DNA of 64,000 bases from Cloacibacterium normanense (GTDB lineage: Bacteria > Bacteroidota > Bacteroidia > Flavobacteriales > Weeksellaceae). Shown piece after piece: positions 1 to 11,274 of the stretch; position 1 is the stretch's first letter; each line of letters starts with the position of its first letter. The translations under genes and the position numbers were made by a program. Location of the stretch: NCBI RefSeq assembly GCF_002943105.1, contig NZ_PTPZ01000006.1, forward strand, positions 1 to 64,000, given 5' to 3'. A model generated the notes under the pieces. The model saw only the letters and a program-made list of their open reading frames with translations, ran no database searches and was not told where the DNA came from.

Positions 1-3000
1 AAAAATGAAAGGTATGATTCTATAAGAATCTTAGCGAGTAATCCTTTTTCATTCTTAGAAGGTGCATCATCAGGTTGGTTTATTCCTGAACAATATGGCA
101 TTACACCTTCAGAATTATTCTGTAAATCTGAATTTACAAGAGAGCATCTTTCTAATTTTGAAAATCTAACTACTGGAACTACTTTCTATCCTCCTGCACA
201 TTATCCTGCACATTTTATCAATGGAGCATACTACAATATTAAAGGAGATTTTTATCAAAGTTATGAAATGGATGAAGATGGTAATATAAAAGAAGTAGTT
301 AGTAAAGATGTAATGAAAGTTGATTTCCCAATAAATAATAATGTAAAATCTTTAGGATTTAGTAATGCTAACACATTAGTGATAACTCTCCCTCAAGAAA
401 GCGTTTGGGTAGAATTAGAATTAAATAGTTATTTACAAGATGGTGTAAGAATTGAGTGTAAAAAAATCATTTTAGATGATTTGTCGGGAAATATTTTACA
501 CGAAGAAGTAATAGCGCCTGATAAAACTTTATATACTAGGGCAGAAATTCTCAATAAAAAAATAGTTATAGAAAGTCCTAAAAATGCAAATGGAGAGTAT
601 GATTTAAGTAAAGCATTTTCTAAAATTGAGATTACCCCACAAAGTTCAAGTTTAACTACTATTGAACTTATAAAAGCAGAAATGAATCAAATTGTAGAAC
701 GTGCTAATCTTAATACAAATGGAGAAATCGCAGGAGCTGATTTAGATAGATATGAATTTTTAGATAATGAACTAAAAAAATTAAAAGATAAACTATGTGT
801 TAATATTAATTCTGTAAATATAAACGTATCACAAGCAAAATTTGCATCTATACAAGGAATTAATACTTCTAATTGTACTGAATTAGAGTTTTCTGCATGG
901 GGCTATGGTTATAAAGGTGGTGCTCAAACGTTAATTGGAAACCCAAGATTAATTAACACTCAGGCTGAGTTAAACCTTTTATATTCATCTTTTATAACTG
1001 AAAATGGAGACTCATATTTTACTCCTCAAATTGATTTTACAAATAGATCTGTCTTATTGTTAGATAGCGCAATGATATATCTTTATGATCCATCAGTAAT
1101 TTCATCAAATCAAATCACAATTAATCTGAATAAGCTTATTAGAAGAGCTGATGGAGCTATAGATGTCTGTTACGATTATTCATATGATTATCTTTTAAAT
1201 GAAATGCCTCTAGAAGGAATTCCTACTAGAATTTATGTCTTTGAAACTGAAAAAATAGAAGATGGATCATTGCTATTAAGAAATTATGATTGTAATTGTA
1301 TAGGTAATTCAGATTCTTTGTGTAAGGAAATGATTCCTCAGCTTTTAGAGTATGGCAGAAATTCAAGCCAAAATGCAATTATTAAAATTATTAATTCAAA
1401 AGAAGAATATTATAGTGATTATGACATATATGGAAATTTACAGTATAATGTAAAATATTTTGACATTGATCCCGAAACTTTTTTTGATAATAATTCAATT
1501 ATTTTGATTAATGATGTCTTATTAAGTGTTTTAGAAACTAATAAACCGAATTTTACCAAAGTAATTTTTAGTAGGGAATCCATTGACTCACTTAATGGTA
1601 CATTAAATATTTGTTATGATAAAAATACTGACGGCAGTGAAGATGGATATTATCTTTTAGCGATTAATAAAATCAATATCCCTGTAAATTTTGTTTTAAA
1701 TCAAAAGTGTAGTTGCAATGATAGCCCACCACCTACAGAAACCTGTAGAAACTTACCATTTAGAAATCTCATATTTAATTTAGATTGCAGACATGAAAAT
1801 TATTTTGCTAAAGTAATTAATAATCAATCGGAGTTTAATTTAGAATATGGAGTGCCAGTAGCAGGCCCTACAATTGATTTCAGCAGTAAATCGGTTATTC
1901 TCATCAGTTTTGGTATTCATATATCAGGAGAGCCTAAATATTTTGTTAATAAAGTTGTAAAAACTGATGGTAAAGTTAATGTTTGTTATACAAATGTGAG
2001 AGATTGTAACTATGAATCAGAGCAAGTAGAAATGTTGAGCTACCCATATATTTTGCTTGAAACTGATAAATTACCAGATGATTTTCCTATTGAATTAAAT
2101 ACAAATTGTAATTGTTCTGACACCAATAACATAGTTTATAATATTTGTGATTTTGCCGATGTTATTCATGAAGAACTATTAAGTAATATTAATTACAATC
2201 TATCTTTTGATGATAACAGAGAACATTTTGATTATTTCATGTTAAGGATATCAGAATATGATGAATTGACTGATAATTTATATGTAATTATGGATAAATT
2301 TGATTGGTCTTCTCAATGGGATGATTCCTTCGGATCAACTCTTGAAACCGCATTATTCTCAATAAAAGGTTTTGTTAATGCACTTAAATCTTTAGGATGT
2401 TGTATTAAAGACGAATCTCAATATAGTTGTCACACATATTTGCAATATGTAAAATGGAAAACATTAGAAGATTACGAATATAATATAACCATACCTGGTA
2501 TTGACGCTGTAAAAGAAGATAATATGCAAGCAATAGATGCGCAAACTAAAATTGTACAGCCAATATGGAGACCAAATACTAAGTATTATATTAGATTTAA
2601 AGTAAGAGATGAAGTGGATAATAGTAAAGATCCTAATTCTGGTATATTCAACTATTATTATGGATTTAGAACGGTAGGTCCAGTTGGACATTTTCATAAA
2701 AAACATAAAGAATATTTACTAGATGAAACCAAAAAAGATTTGAATATAAATGATCCTAATAGATATAAAAAACCGGAAGAATTTACGATTACTTCTTTAG
2801 CTCCATACATAGATTATAGAAGATCTTATCCTAATGCAGATGGTAATATTCTTAATGCAAAACCATTATTCTATGGAAATGAGCAATGTAAAATCAATAT
2901 TTATTTTGACAGACCTTTTGCATATCATATGCTTAAAAAATGGGAAAAATATGGAGATTTACCTGAGTATAAAGGCGCAATGAATATTGTTATTAAAGAT

Positions 3001-3996
3001 CCCGTATCCGAAGACATAATCCCTTATCCTTTACCAGTAGAGTTAATTAATTTGGGAGAAATACCTAGACCATTAGATGATGGGAATTGGAAAGATGATA
3101 ATGATCCGAGAATGCCGCTTCAATTCAAAATTTTGAAAAAATTCATTGAATCTCAGGTTAAAAATAATCCAAATGTAAACTGCACTTTCCATACAGGAAA
3201 TCCAATAGCACCTAAATCACCTAAAGCATATTCTTATGAAGTAAAACTTACAAATCTAAAACCAAGTAAGCTATATACCGCAATGGTATATAATGCATTT
3301 GATGATAATGCAGATAATGAATTTAACGCACAAGTAGATTCTAGCGGAAATATAATTTATGAAGAGAATCAATTAGTACATCAGTATGTTTTTGCCACAT
3401 CTAGATATGCAAATTTTAGAAATCAAGTAATGAGTTACTGGTTAGAAAATAAAGATGAAAATGGTGTTGTAATTAGTAGAAAACAAGCGGTATTCAATAT
3501 AGATTTAGATCTTACAGATAGTCAGGTTAATAACGCTTATACTTTGGTTTCTGGTAGTAGCAATACACAAACAGAAATTCTTGCTAAACAATATATTGAT
3601 GAATTTGATAGAGTTTTAGAAGGAGTTTTAGGTATGAAACCACTAGATCCACCTACTTGTACAGACTTTGTTACCATTAGAAATAAAAATGGTGAAGCGA
3701 TTGCAATATTAATAAGAAATCCTGAACCATTTAACGATCCTAAAATTTCTAGAGAAGATATTGCTAATACAATACAAGTAATGAGAAACGGTACAGAGAA
3801 TATCAAGTTTAAAAAATTATTCTCCAAAGATTATTCTCAGGTACTTATAATGCATAAAACTAAAGTGATTGAGGAAAAATCTCTTGTATTTAAGTTCCTT
3901 TATAAAACTTGGAATCCAGAAAATAGAGAGTATGAAATAAATATAACTGATACAAATAGTACAGTGGTTACAGATTCTATTATTATCAACAATTAA
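1..3996 (+). CDS. Giant phage-tail-like cluster protein with three PrcB-like repeats (5' end missing)
   Basis: The frame is open from base 1, so the gene starts before the window; the first in-window ATG (268) is not the true start. At least 1331 codons are visible. Three imperfect repeats of about 130 residues (near bases 900-1310, 1330-1725 and 1740-2120) each contain a beta-rich IDF-x-SV-hydrophobic core and end in a C-x-C pair (DCNC, KCSC, NCNC). They resemble the C-terminal domain of PrcB-type proteins, which is my inference. Further on, a stretch with FKVRD and FRTVGPVGHFH looks like fibronectin-type or tail-protein material. No catalytic motif or membrane segment is evident. It lies 12 bp upstream of the 2416-residue gene in the same direction, so they are probably co-transcribed. 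Likely a structural or surface component of a tail-like particle; function not established. Confidence 0.75.
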   Translation, partial: KNERYDSIRILASNPFSFLEGASSGWFIPEQYGITPSELFCKSEFTREHLSNFENLTTGTTFYPPAHYPAHFINGAYYNIKGDFYQSYEMDEDGNIKEVVSKDVMKVDFPINNNVKSLGFSNANTLVITLPQESVWVELELNSYLQDGVRIECKKIILDDLSGNILHEEVIAPDKTLYTRAEILNKKIVIESPKNANGEYDLSKAFSKIEITPQSSSLTTIELIKAEMNQIVERANLNTNGEIAGADLDRYEFLDNELKKLKDKLCVNINSVNINVSQAKFASIQGINTSNCTELEFSAWGYGYKGGAQTLIGNPRLINTQAELNLLYSSFITENGDSYFTPQIDFTNRSVLLLDSAMIYLYDPSVISSNQITINLNKLIRRADGAIDVCYDYSYDYLLNEMPLEGIPTRIYVFETEKIEDGSLLLRNYDCNCIGNSDSLCKEMIPQLLEYGRNSSQNAIIKIINSKEEYYSDYDIYGNLQYNVKYFDIDPETFFDNNSIILINDVLLSVLETNKPNFTKVIFSRESIDSLNGTLNICYDKNTDGSEDGYYLLAINKINIPVNFVLNQKCSCNDSPPPTETCRNLPFRNLIFNLDCRHENYFAKVINNQSEFNLEYGVPVAGPTIDFSSKSVILISFGIHISGEPKYFVNKVVKTDGKVNVCYTNVRDCNYESEQVEMLSYPYILLETDKLPDDFPIELNTNCNCSDTNNIVYNICDFADVIHEELLSNINYNLSFDDNREHFDYFMLRISEYDELTDNLYVIMDKFDWSSQWDDSFGSTLETALFSIKGFVNALKSLGCCIKDESQYSCHTYLQYVKWKTLEDYEYNITIPGIDAVKEDNMQAIDAQTKIVQPIWRPNTKYYIRFKVRDEVDNSKDPNSGIFNYYYGFRTVGPVGHFHKKHKEYLLDETKKDLNINDPNRYKKPEEFTITSLAPYIDYRRSYPNADGNILNAKPLFYGNEQCKINIYFDRPFAYHMLKKWEKYGDLPEYKGAMNIVIKDPVSEDIIPYPLPVELINLGEIPRPLDDGNWKDDNDPRMPLQFKILKKFIESQVKNNPNVNCTFHTGNPIAPKSPKAYSYEVKLTNLKPSKLYTAMVYNAFDDNADNEFNAQVDSSGNIIYEENQLVHQYVFATSRYANFRNQVMSYWLENKDENGVVISRKQAVFNIDLDLTDSQVNNAYTLVSGSSNTQTEILAKQYIDEFDRVLEGVLGMKPLDPPTCTDFVTIRNKNGEAIAILIRNPEPFNDPKISREDIANTIQVMRNGTENIKFKKLFSKDYSQVLIMHKTKVIEEKSLVFKFLYKTWNPENREYEINITDTNSTVVTDSIIINN

Positions 3997-4008
3997 AAAA
4001 TTAAAAGG

Positions 4009-7000
4009 ATGTCATTTATTAAAAGATATAACAAGTCTAGCAATTATAAATATCTTTATTCTTGCAAATTTTTTGAACTTCCTTCTTATCCTGGAGGAGA
4101 TGGTGGTGAAAACAGAATTTTTTCAATAGGAAATATTTCTGGAAATGGTTTAATAACATGCTCAAATGAGAATGGAGATATATTGTGGGAGAAAAGTTAT
4201 TCTATTCAGAACTTTGGAGGGTTAACATTCCATAAAATAATCCAAAAAATAGTTCCAAATTATATTGGTGACCAATATTACTATTTTGTTTTGGGTTCAG
4301 TTTCTGGCATGTCTTATTCAAATAAATATATATTTAGTATAAATCCTAATAACGGGAATATTATATGGTGTAAACAAATAGGTAGTATAGATACTACAGA
4401 ACATGTTTTTATTTCTGCAAATAAAACAGATGTTGCTTCATTTTTCTTATGCACTTCTGATAAAAATCAACAAGACTTTAGACAAACTATTGTATCAGAA
4501 ATTTCAGTAGACGGTAACATGATTAATCAAAAATTACTAAATGATAGTAGTTTGATTATAAATGATTTTCAAGCATATGATGAAGGAGTAGTTTTAGGAG
4601 GTAGAATATTATATCAAAATCAAGAATTTGATACTTCAGTTGGAATAATTATTAATCTTAATACTGCATTAAGTATTACTGACTCATTTATACTGAATCC
4701 AACACAGATGAGTATTAGTAATAGTACTATTCATTCTGTTAAGTTTAGGAATAATATGTATATTGCATCTGGATATTCTGGTAGTACAAATAACCTGTTT
4801 ACATTTATATCCAATATAGGTGCCCAACAATATAAACTAAATACTTTAGCAAATTCTTCTGGTAGATCTTCACAAATAGAATATAATGAGTTAAATCAGC
4901 AAATATATCTTTTGTCTAAAACAAGTGATGAAAGTATTATATCTCTTATTGATGAAAATGGTGTAGGTAATATCTTATGGAATAAAAGAATAATCTTTAG
5001 TGACAATAGTTCAAAAATTTTATCATTAAGTTTTAATGATTATGAACAGTCTATTATGGCTGTTGGAGAAGATTATATCTCCAGCATAATTATAAACACA
5101 TCTTCTGACTTTAATTCGTGTAAAACAGTAGAAATAAGTAATAATGATTTTTATGAAGATAGAATAGATGTTTTAGGTTATGGTTTAGATATACTAAATT
5201 CTTCAATGAACCTATCAAGTATATTAGCTAACACCACATCTATCTTGGATGAAACGCAGCAAGATCTTTGTGTAGGAAATACTTCAGAATGTCCTATTAA
5301 TTTAGCATTAGTAATTGATGAATCAGGTTCTATTTCTTCTACGGAAGCAGCAGAAATTAAAAACGGATTATTAAGTTTTATAAATAACCAACTTAATGGA
5401 AATATAACACTCTCATTGATCGGAATGTCTAATTCTGATTCGGGAATTAGAACAGATCATATTTTGAGTAAAAACATTAAGGATTTTAAAATTAATTTTG
5501 AAAACTGGATTAATCAGTATAGAAATAGAAATGTAAATAGTGAATCAGATTATTGGAATTCAGGACTTGAAGAAGTAAAAAAATTACCAATACAAGATTT
5601 GGTTGTTATTATTACTGACGGGTGTCAAGTAAATCAAATAAGCACATTAAAAAGTAATTATCAATTTGTTAACTCTAATTCACATATTTTCGTATATGGC
5701 ATTTCTCAACTAAATAATTCTTATTATTATAACGGCTCTGAATTTACATATAATTTAGGCGAAGCTTTACAAGTTTATCTTAGTAGAAATTCTATAATTA
5801 AGACAAACACTAACAATATATTATCATCAGATTATTTGCCACTACAAAACTTTCAAGATTTGGGAAGTGCATTAAATGAATTAGCAAATGAACTAAATAT
5901 TGCACAAGTAGGTTGTATTGCAAATTTAGAAATAGTAGAGAATCATCTTACAATACCAACACTTTTTAATGGAATAACTATTAATGGAAATGCAGGAAGA
6001 ATTTCAATTAAAAATAAAAGTAGAATTCCATATAAATTAGCTAAAAACAGTAAAATCCACAAATCTAACGAAATAGGAGGCCTTATTTTTACTATCGATA
6101 GTGATGTAGATATAAATATTTTACCTCAAGAAGTAAAGGAAATAAATATAAGGATAACAGGAACTCCTAATTATGCTAAATCATACTCAGAGTTAATTTA
6201 TATTAATGATAGTATTAAAAATCCAAGTAGTTTTAAAATACAATTCGAAGTTAGACAGATAATTGACCCTAATGATCCAAAGACAAAACTCCAATCTCCA
6301 GAGTTTTTTATGCAGGCGGTAGGTTCTAATGGTGTAACTGAAACGAAAGGCGTGCATTTAAGATGGGAGTTTGGAGATGAATTTGGAGAAAATCATATTC
6401 CAAAAGGTAATTTAGCGACATCTACAAATTTTTATAATAGGCCAAATGATTTTGTAAACGTTTATAGGGCTCCATATAATAAAGTTCAGTATATAATTGA
6501 TTTTAGTAAAACGCCAGATTTTGTAAACCCATTAAAATATTATTGGATTTATAAATATGCTGATAATAGGAGCGTTTATGTATATTTCAAAAATAAAACT
6601 TTATTCAGAAATGCTTTGTCGCAAGTTTCACCTCAAACAAATCCTCTAGGATTTATCCAAGCATATGGTGGTATAATTGAAGTTGAAAATAAAGTAGATT
6701 TATTTTTTGGTGCGGAACTTGAGATTTCTAATAAAAATGAGAATTCTAGTTTACAATTAGAAGGTCTTTCTTTAGCAAAAAGGGACACTTATAATAGTAA
6801 AGTTTTATCTTATAGAAAATTATATAAATCAACAGATTTAAATACAGTTCCTTCTTTACGAATTGAAAATGGTAGAAGTTTGAGATTTAGAGTGAAGGAT
6901 TGTCAAGTAAGCAAAATCAGTTTTGAATATTATAAAGATTTTATTTCTAATTCTAATTCTATAGGATGGAGTAGAATAGGGAGCTATTCTCTTTCTTTAG

Positions 7001-10000
7001 ATGATAATTTAGTTTTTTCAAGATTAGAACCTAATACTAGTGATAATCGTGTACATGGAAGATGGAAAAAATACAATGATGACCACTATGTAAATATCAA
7101 TAATTATAAACATAAATGGAATGTAGATCCATCTGTAGAAGCTAATTCATGGGAAAGATCTATAAAGAAAACAGTTGAAAAATATATTGAGTTAAGTGAG
7201 ATTAAACCTAAAGCAAAAGAAGTTTTCAATTTTAATCAAGTAGAACCAAATGCTCAAAATGATGACGAAGGTGGCTACCAATCATATCCTGATGAAAATA
7301 GTGAGGTTTCAAATTTAGATTTACTGAAGTTGGCAGCATTAGATTTTCATGTTGCTAGAATGTTAGGCATGGGAACTATGGATATTAATCCGAATATTTT
7401 TGATGGGCAATATGTTTATATTGCTGAATATGATAAAAAAGAAAACCTTGCTAGTGCCAAAATATCAGGAGATGAGCTTACGGTAAAACAGTTGTCTATG
7501 TCTCTTCCAGTTTCTGTAAGTGAAGAAAGAAAACCTCTGTCAGTAGATATTTCAGAAATAAAATTTGGGTTACCAGCAGAAAATCCAGAAAAGTCTGATT
7601 TGTATGATGAAAATGGCTATACAAAAGATGGTAAAAAAAGAGTGATAAGTATTTATGCAAAAGAATCGTTCAAGTATGAAGTATATCCTCCATTTTTTGA
7701 TTCATTTAAAGAATTTGATGCCAGTAAATTTACAGTCCCAATTTATGCTGGGCTAGAACATAGACACTATGTAAATGCTCAAAATCCAATTATTTGGCAA
7801 TCTCCAGAATTATCACATGATTCTGAGTATTTTATATATGGTAGTGAAACAATAGGTGAAACCTTACCAATACTTCTTGCCGAAGAAAATAAGGCTTTAT
7901 ATGTTCATTTTCATAATTTAAAAGGTAAATATTTTTATGCAAGTTATGGTATAGATTGGTTCTCTAGAGCTTCTGATGTACCTAACAATCCATCATCTGA
8001 ACAGGTTAAAGTAGTAATAACTGATTTAAAGCCAGCAAACACACTTTTGCCTCCAACTGGTATAAATTGTCAATTAATAAAAGAGGAAAATCCTTTAATG
8101 TTTACATCTGTAAGTGAACAAGATAGATTGAAAACTATTCCTGAAAGCTCTGATAATACATTAGTTCGATTATTATTTGATTATAATGCAGAACAAGATA
8201 TAAAAATATATAATGTAGATTCAGAAAATGAGCCCGTTTTTCCTGATAACGAAGAAGTATTTGCGGATCAAATAGAAATTTTTTATAGAAGTTCAACTCC
8301 TAAAAGTATTACAGCAAAAGTAACATCTTTAACTGATTTACCTAATAATTTATTACTGATGCAAGTTTCAACCAATAGTTATACTATGGCTAGTACAGGA
8401 GAGGTTTATGAGTCAAAATATCCTAGTGGTACTAGTGCTACAAATTTCGTTGGTGGAATTTTCTTGATGAATCAACAAGCATATGTAATTGATAGTATAG
8501 AAGCAGGAACTAAAAATCTTAAATTTAATATATACAAAAAAGAAGCAAGTGATTTATTGCTTTCTGGTAAATACTCTGATTTAAGTGCTACATCACTAAA
8601 AAATAAATTGCTTTTAGAAATTACTCAGTTTACTAATGCAAGTAATACAGTTATAAGTGACGGAATGTTTGTGGCAACAGAAAATATGCAAACTCCTTCA
8701 AATTGGGGAATTAAAAATCCGAATCAACTAAAAGTGAAGCTAGGAAATGCAGATTGGGTAGTAAATAAAGAATTAATAACAATAACTTCTGAAGATGGCA
8801 ATACCCAAAAATTTATTGAGAAAACAAGAGGTTTTTGGAAAGAGGCTATAGTTACCGAATTTATGGAAGATCATGCATTAATAAATGATGAAGGTAAGTA
8901 TATTGATGAGGATGGAGCTATTGTATCTAATCCTGTTGTTAAAAAAATTCACAAAGGAATTTATAAAATTGAATTCAATAATTTTAAACTTCCTCAACAT
9001 GAGCAATTTAGCTCTAATGCTAAATCTGTAGAATGGTTTAATGGTTTTGTTAGATTATTCAAGATATCAGATATTAATAATGATGGTAAATATATAGCAC
9101 CAAGAACTTCACTTAAAGTTTTCAAAACAGAGAATATTGGTGATTCTACTAAGGATCTTATATTGTATGTAATTGATGAGAACTTTAAATTTGACTATAA
9201 AACAGGAACTGTACTTAATCCAAATCTAAACAGAGAATTTTTATTAGGAAATAATGTGTTAATTAATTACTATCCTTCTTATAGAGTTTACCTATACAGT
9301 GATATAAGTAATGATTTAACGAAATCTAAAGTTTATGGAGATAAAGATGTGAATTATTCTATTTTTGGTTTGAGATCTATAGATACTTTATATAAGGATA
9401 ATAACAATCTTTATTATGCATCTAGATTCTGTCCACCTTCTATTTTATTAGCGCAAAAAACCATTGTTCCACAAAGACCAAAACAGCCAAAAGGTGCATT
9501 GTACACTACGAGACCAGATTTTTATGGTAAGGCTACCTATACATTCCAAGTAGAGTTTGAGGATAATCCATTTGCAGTTCAATTCTATAGAGCAGATGAT
9601 AATACCTTATTAAATGCTTTATATAATACAGAAACTATAGAATATATTAATCGTGAACTTGAAATGCGAGGCGGGAAAAATGAAATTGCTTTTGCAGAAA
9701 GATGGCAAGATTTTTTAAATTATTCTGAGGATAAAATGGAATATGAACCACTACCTCATTTAGGAAAATGGGGTTGGGCATTGCCTCAGCCAGATAACAA
9801 AGAACTATTTGATAATATTAATTATTTTATTAAACAACATAATAGTTTCTACAAATTAACAGAAAGCGATAATAGGCTTTTAACAGAAGAAGATTATGGT
9901 GTATTGCCTTTTGATTCTGAAATTATTAAAATTATTTCAGGAATATTGGATAAACCAATATTCTTTAGAGATTTTGTAAAAGAGTATTTATATAGTGCAT

Positions 10001-11259
10001 TTTTGCCATTAACAGAAGTGCCAGTAGTTTATGATCAAATTTATGGGGGAGATTATGTTCCTACTAATAAAAAACAAAATTTAAGAGATAAAGATGGAGT
10101 ATTATTAAAGCCAAACAGCACACAAAAAGATGCTAATGGTTTTGTTATAAAAGCTGCAGGTGATGAATTTGAAATGGCTCCAATGATGAAAGGAATTAGT
10201 GATAAAAAAGTGTCATTTACAGATTTTACTATAGACGCTACTACTGACAGTTTTTATTTTTATGTTGCAAGAGAGATTGGCTCTGCAATGAAGTTTGGTG
10301 AATTTAGTCCAGTTATAGGTCCAGTAAAAGTAGTAGATGCTAATGCTCCAGAAGCGCCCAAAATTAATTCTGCTTTACCAGTCTTGGGTAACAGTGTTTT
10401 AGGAATTACCCCAAAAATAAAAATTGAAATTCATGCATATCCTGACGTTCAAAAAATCAAGAGAGTTAATTTATATAGAACAACAGAGAGAATAAATGCA
10501 CAAGCTATTATGCATATGGATTTAGTGAAAACAATTGATATTTCTAATTTTTCCTTAGAAGATTCTAATATTTGGACTATTTATGATGAATTTGATAGTT
10601 TTGACAAAGTACCTTATGGAGAAGCTATTTATTATAGAATAACAGTAGAAAAACGTATCGAATATGCAAAAGCCGACTATGTTTCTGGAGGCGAAAATCC
10701 TGAATTAGTTATTGATTATGTTCCTTCTCAACCATCTAAAATAATTTCTACCCTAATAGTTGAAAGCCAAAATCCAGAGTCTCCAACTCCTAAATTTGTT
10801 ACAGATGAAGTTTTGGAAAATGCATCAAGTATTAATTATGGAGGATTAACATGGGGGCATACTTTATATAGAGGAAAATATCATGTGTACAAAATGTCTG
10901 CACAAGGAAATTGGAGTGAAATTGCTAAACTAGAAATTAACCCTAGTAATCCTAATCAATTTACTCTTTATAGATTAGAAAATGGAAACTGGAATAAAAT
11001 AGAAGATTTACAAGCTAAAAGTAATGAAATATTTATTACATTAAGTCAATTAAATTTATTGCCATTAACAATTAAAGACTCTCAAGGTAATAGTATATAT
11101 CACCACTTTAAAGTTATAGCAGAAAATAATTCTAATATGTTAAGTTCACAAGAAAATATACTTACAATATTTAATAATGATAATGCAATTCAATTAGACG
11201 GAATATCTTCTGACGGAATTGACGGAATGATAACAGATCAAACATTTATAATTAGATAA
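4009..11259 (+). CDS. 2416-residue protein with beta-propeller-like N-terminus and VWA domain
   Basis: A very large protein without an obvious signal peptide. Residues 1-420 contain repeated W-x-K and GNI(I/L)W elements typical of PQQ/WD-like beta-propellers. Residues about 430-610 form a von Willebrand factor A domain with the metal-site motif DESGS (residues 437-441) and a later TDG. The rest is beta-rich; a segment near residue 780 (GVHLRWEFG...HIPKGN) recalls proteins seen beside tail-like injection clusters in Bacteroidota. It sits 12 bp after the preceding giant gene and 15 bp before the tail-fibre-like gene. I infer a structural or target-binding component of a contractile or tail-like particle. 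It could instead be an adhesin, but the lack of a signal peptide and of a T9SS tail argues against ordinary secretion. Codon and base use match its two neighbours. Confidence 0.75.
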   Translation: MSFIKRYNKSSNYKYLYSCKFFELPSYPGGDGGENRIFSIGNISGNGLITCSNENGDILWEKSYSIQNFGGLTFHKIIQKIVPNYIGDQYYYFVLGSVSGMSYSNKYIFSINPNNGNIIWCKQIGSIDTTEHVFISANKTDVASFFLCTSDKNQQDFRQTIVSEISVDGNMINQKLLNDSSLIINDFQAYDEGVVLGGRILYQNQEFDTSVGIIINLNTALSITDSFILNPTQMSISNSTIHSVKFRNNMYIASGYSGSTNNLFTFISNIGAQQYKLNTLANSSGRSSQIEYNELNQQIYLLSKTSDESIISLIDENGVGNILWNKRIIFSDNSSKILSLSFNDYEQSIMAVGEDYISSIIINTSSDFNSCKTVEISNNDFYEDRIDVLGYGLDILNSSMNLSSILANTTSILDETQQDLCVGNTSECPINLALVIDESGSISSTEAAEIKNGLLSFINNQLNGNITLSLIGMSNSDSGIRTDHILSKNIKDFKINFENWINQYRNRNVNSESDYWNSGLEEVKKLPIQDLVVIITDGCQVNQISTLKSNYQFVNSNSHIFVYGISQLNNSYYYNGSEFTYNLGEALQVYLSRNSIIKTNTNNILSSDYLPLQNFQDLGSALNELANELNIAQVGCIANLEIVENHLTIPTLFNGITINGNAGRISIKNKSRIPYKLAKNSKIHKSNEIGGLIFTIDSDVDINILPQEVKEINIRITGTPNYAKSYSELIYINDSIKNPSSFKIQFEVRQIIDPNDPKTKLQSPEFFMQAVGSNGVTETKGVHLRWEFGDEFGENHIPKGNLATSTNFYNRPNDFVNVYRAPYNKVQYIIDFSKTPDFVNPLKYYWIYKYADNRSVYVYFKNKTLFRNALSQVSPQTNPLGFIQAYGGIIEVENKVDLFFGAELEISNKNENSSLQLEGLSLAKRDTYNSKVLSYRKLYKSTDLNTVPSLRIENGRSLRFRVKDCQVSKISFEYYKDFISNSNSIGWSRIGSYSLSLDDNLVFSRLEPNTSDNRVHGRWKKYNDDHYVNINNYKHKWNVDPSVEANSWERSIKKTVEKYIELSEIKPKAKEVFNFNQVEPNAQNDDEGGYQSYPDENSEVSNLDLLKLAALDFHVARMLGMGTMDINPNIFDGQYVYIAEYDKKENLASAKISGDELTVKQLSMSLPVSVSEERKPLSVDISEIKFGLPAENPEKSDLYDENGYTKDGKKRVISIYAKESFKYEVYPPFFDSFKEFDASKFTVPIYAGLEHRHYVNAQNPIIWQSPELSHDSEYFIYGSETIGETLPILLAEENKALYVHFHNLKGKYFYASYGIDWFSRASDVPNNPSSEQVKVVITDLKPANTLLPPTGINCQLIKEENPLMFTSVSEQDRLKTIPESSDNTLVRLLFDYNAEQDIKIYNVDSENEPVFPDNEEVFADQIEIFYRSSTPKSITAKVTSLTDLPNNLLLMQVSTNSYTMASTGEVYESKYPSGTSATNFVGGIFLMNQQAYVIDSIEAGTKNLKFNIYKKEASDLLLSGKYSDLSATSLKNKLLLEITQFTNASNTVISDGMFVATENMQTPSNWGIKNPNQLKVKLGNADWVVNKELITITSEDGNTQKFIEKTRGFWKEAIVTEFMEDHALINDEGKYIDEDGAIVSNPVVKKIHKGIYKIEFNNFKLPQHEQFSSNAKSVEWFNGFVRLFKISDINNDGKYIAPRTSLKVFKTENIGDSTKDLILYVIDENFKFDYKTGTVLNPNLNREFLLGNNVLINYYPSYRVYLYSDISNDLTKSKVYGDKDVNYSIFGLRSIDTLYKDNNNLYYASRFCPPSILLAQKTIVPQRPKQPKGALYTTRPDFYGKATYTFQVEFEDNPFAVQFYRADDNTLLNALYNTETIEYINRELEMRGGKNEIAFAERWQDFLNYSEDKMEYEPLPHLGKWGWALPQPDNKELFDNINYFIKQHNSFYKLTESDNRLLTEEDYGVLPFDSEIIKIISGILDKPIFFRDFVKEYLYSAFLPLTEVPVVYDQIYGGDYVPTNKKQNLRDKDGVLLKPNSTQKDANGFVIKAAGDEFEMAPMMKGISDKKVSFTDFTIDATTDSFYFYVAREIGSAMKFGEFSPVIGPVKVVDANAPEAPKINSALPVLGNSVLGITPKIKIEIHAYPDVQKIKRVNLYRTTERINAQAIMHMDLVKTIDISNFSLEDSNIWTIYDEFDSFDKVPYGEAIYYRITVEKRIEYAKADYVSGGENPELVIDYVPSQPSKIISTLIVESQNPESPTPKFVTDEVLENASSINYGGLTWGHTLYRGKYHVYKMSAQGNWSEIAKLEINPSNPNQFTLYRLENGNWNKIEDLQAKSNEIFITLSQLNLLPLTIKDSQGNSIYHHFKVIAENNSNMLSSQENILTIFNNDNAIQLDGISSDGIDGMITDQTFIIR

Positions 11260-11274
11260 TAAAAAAATAATAAT

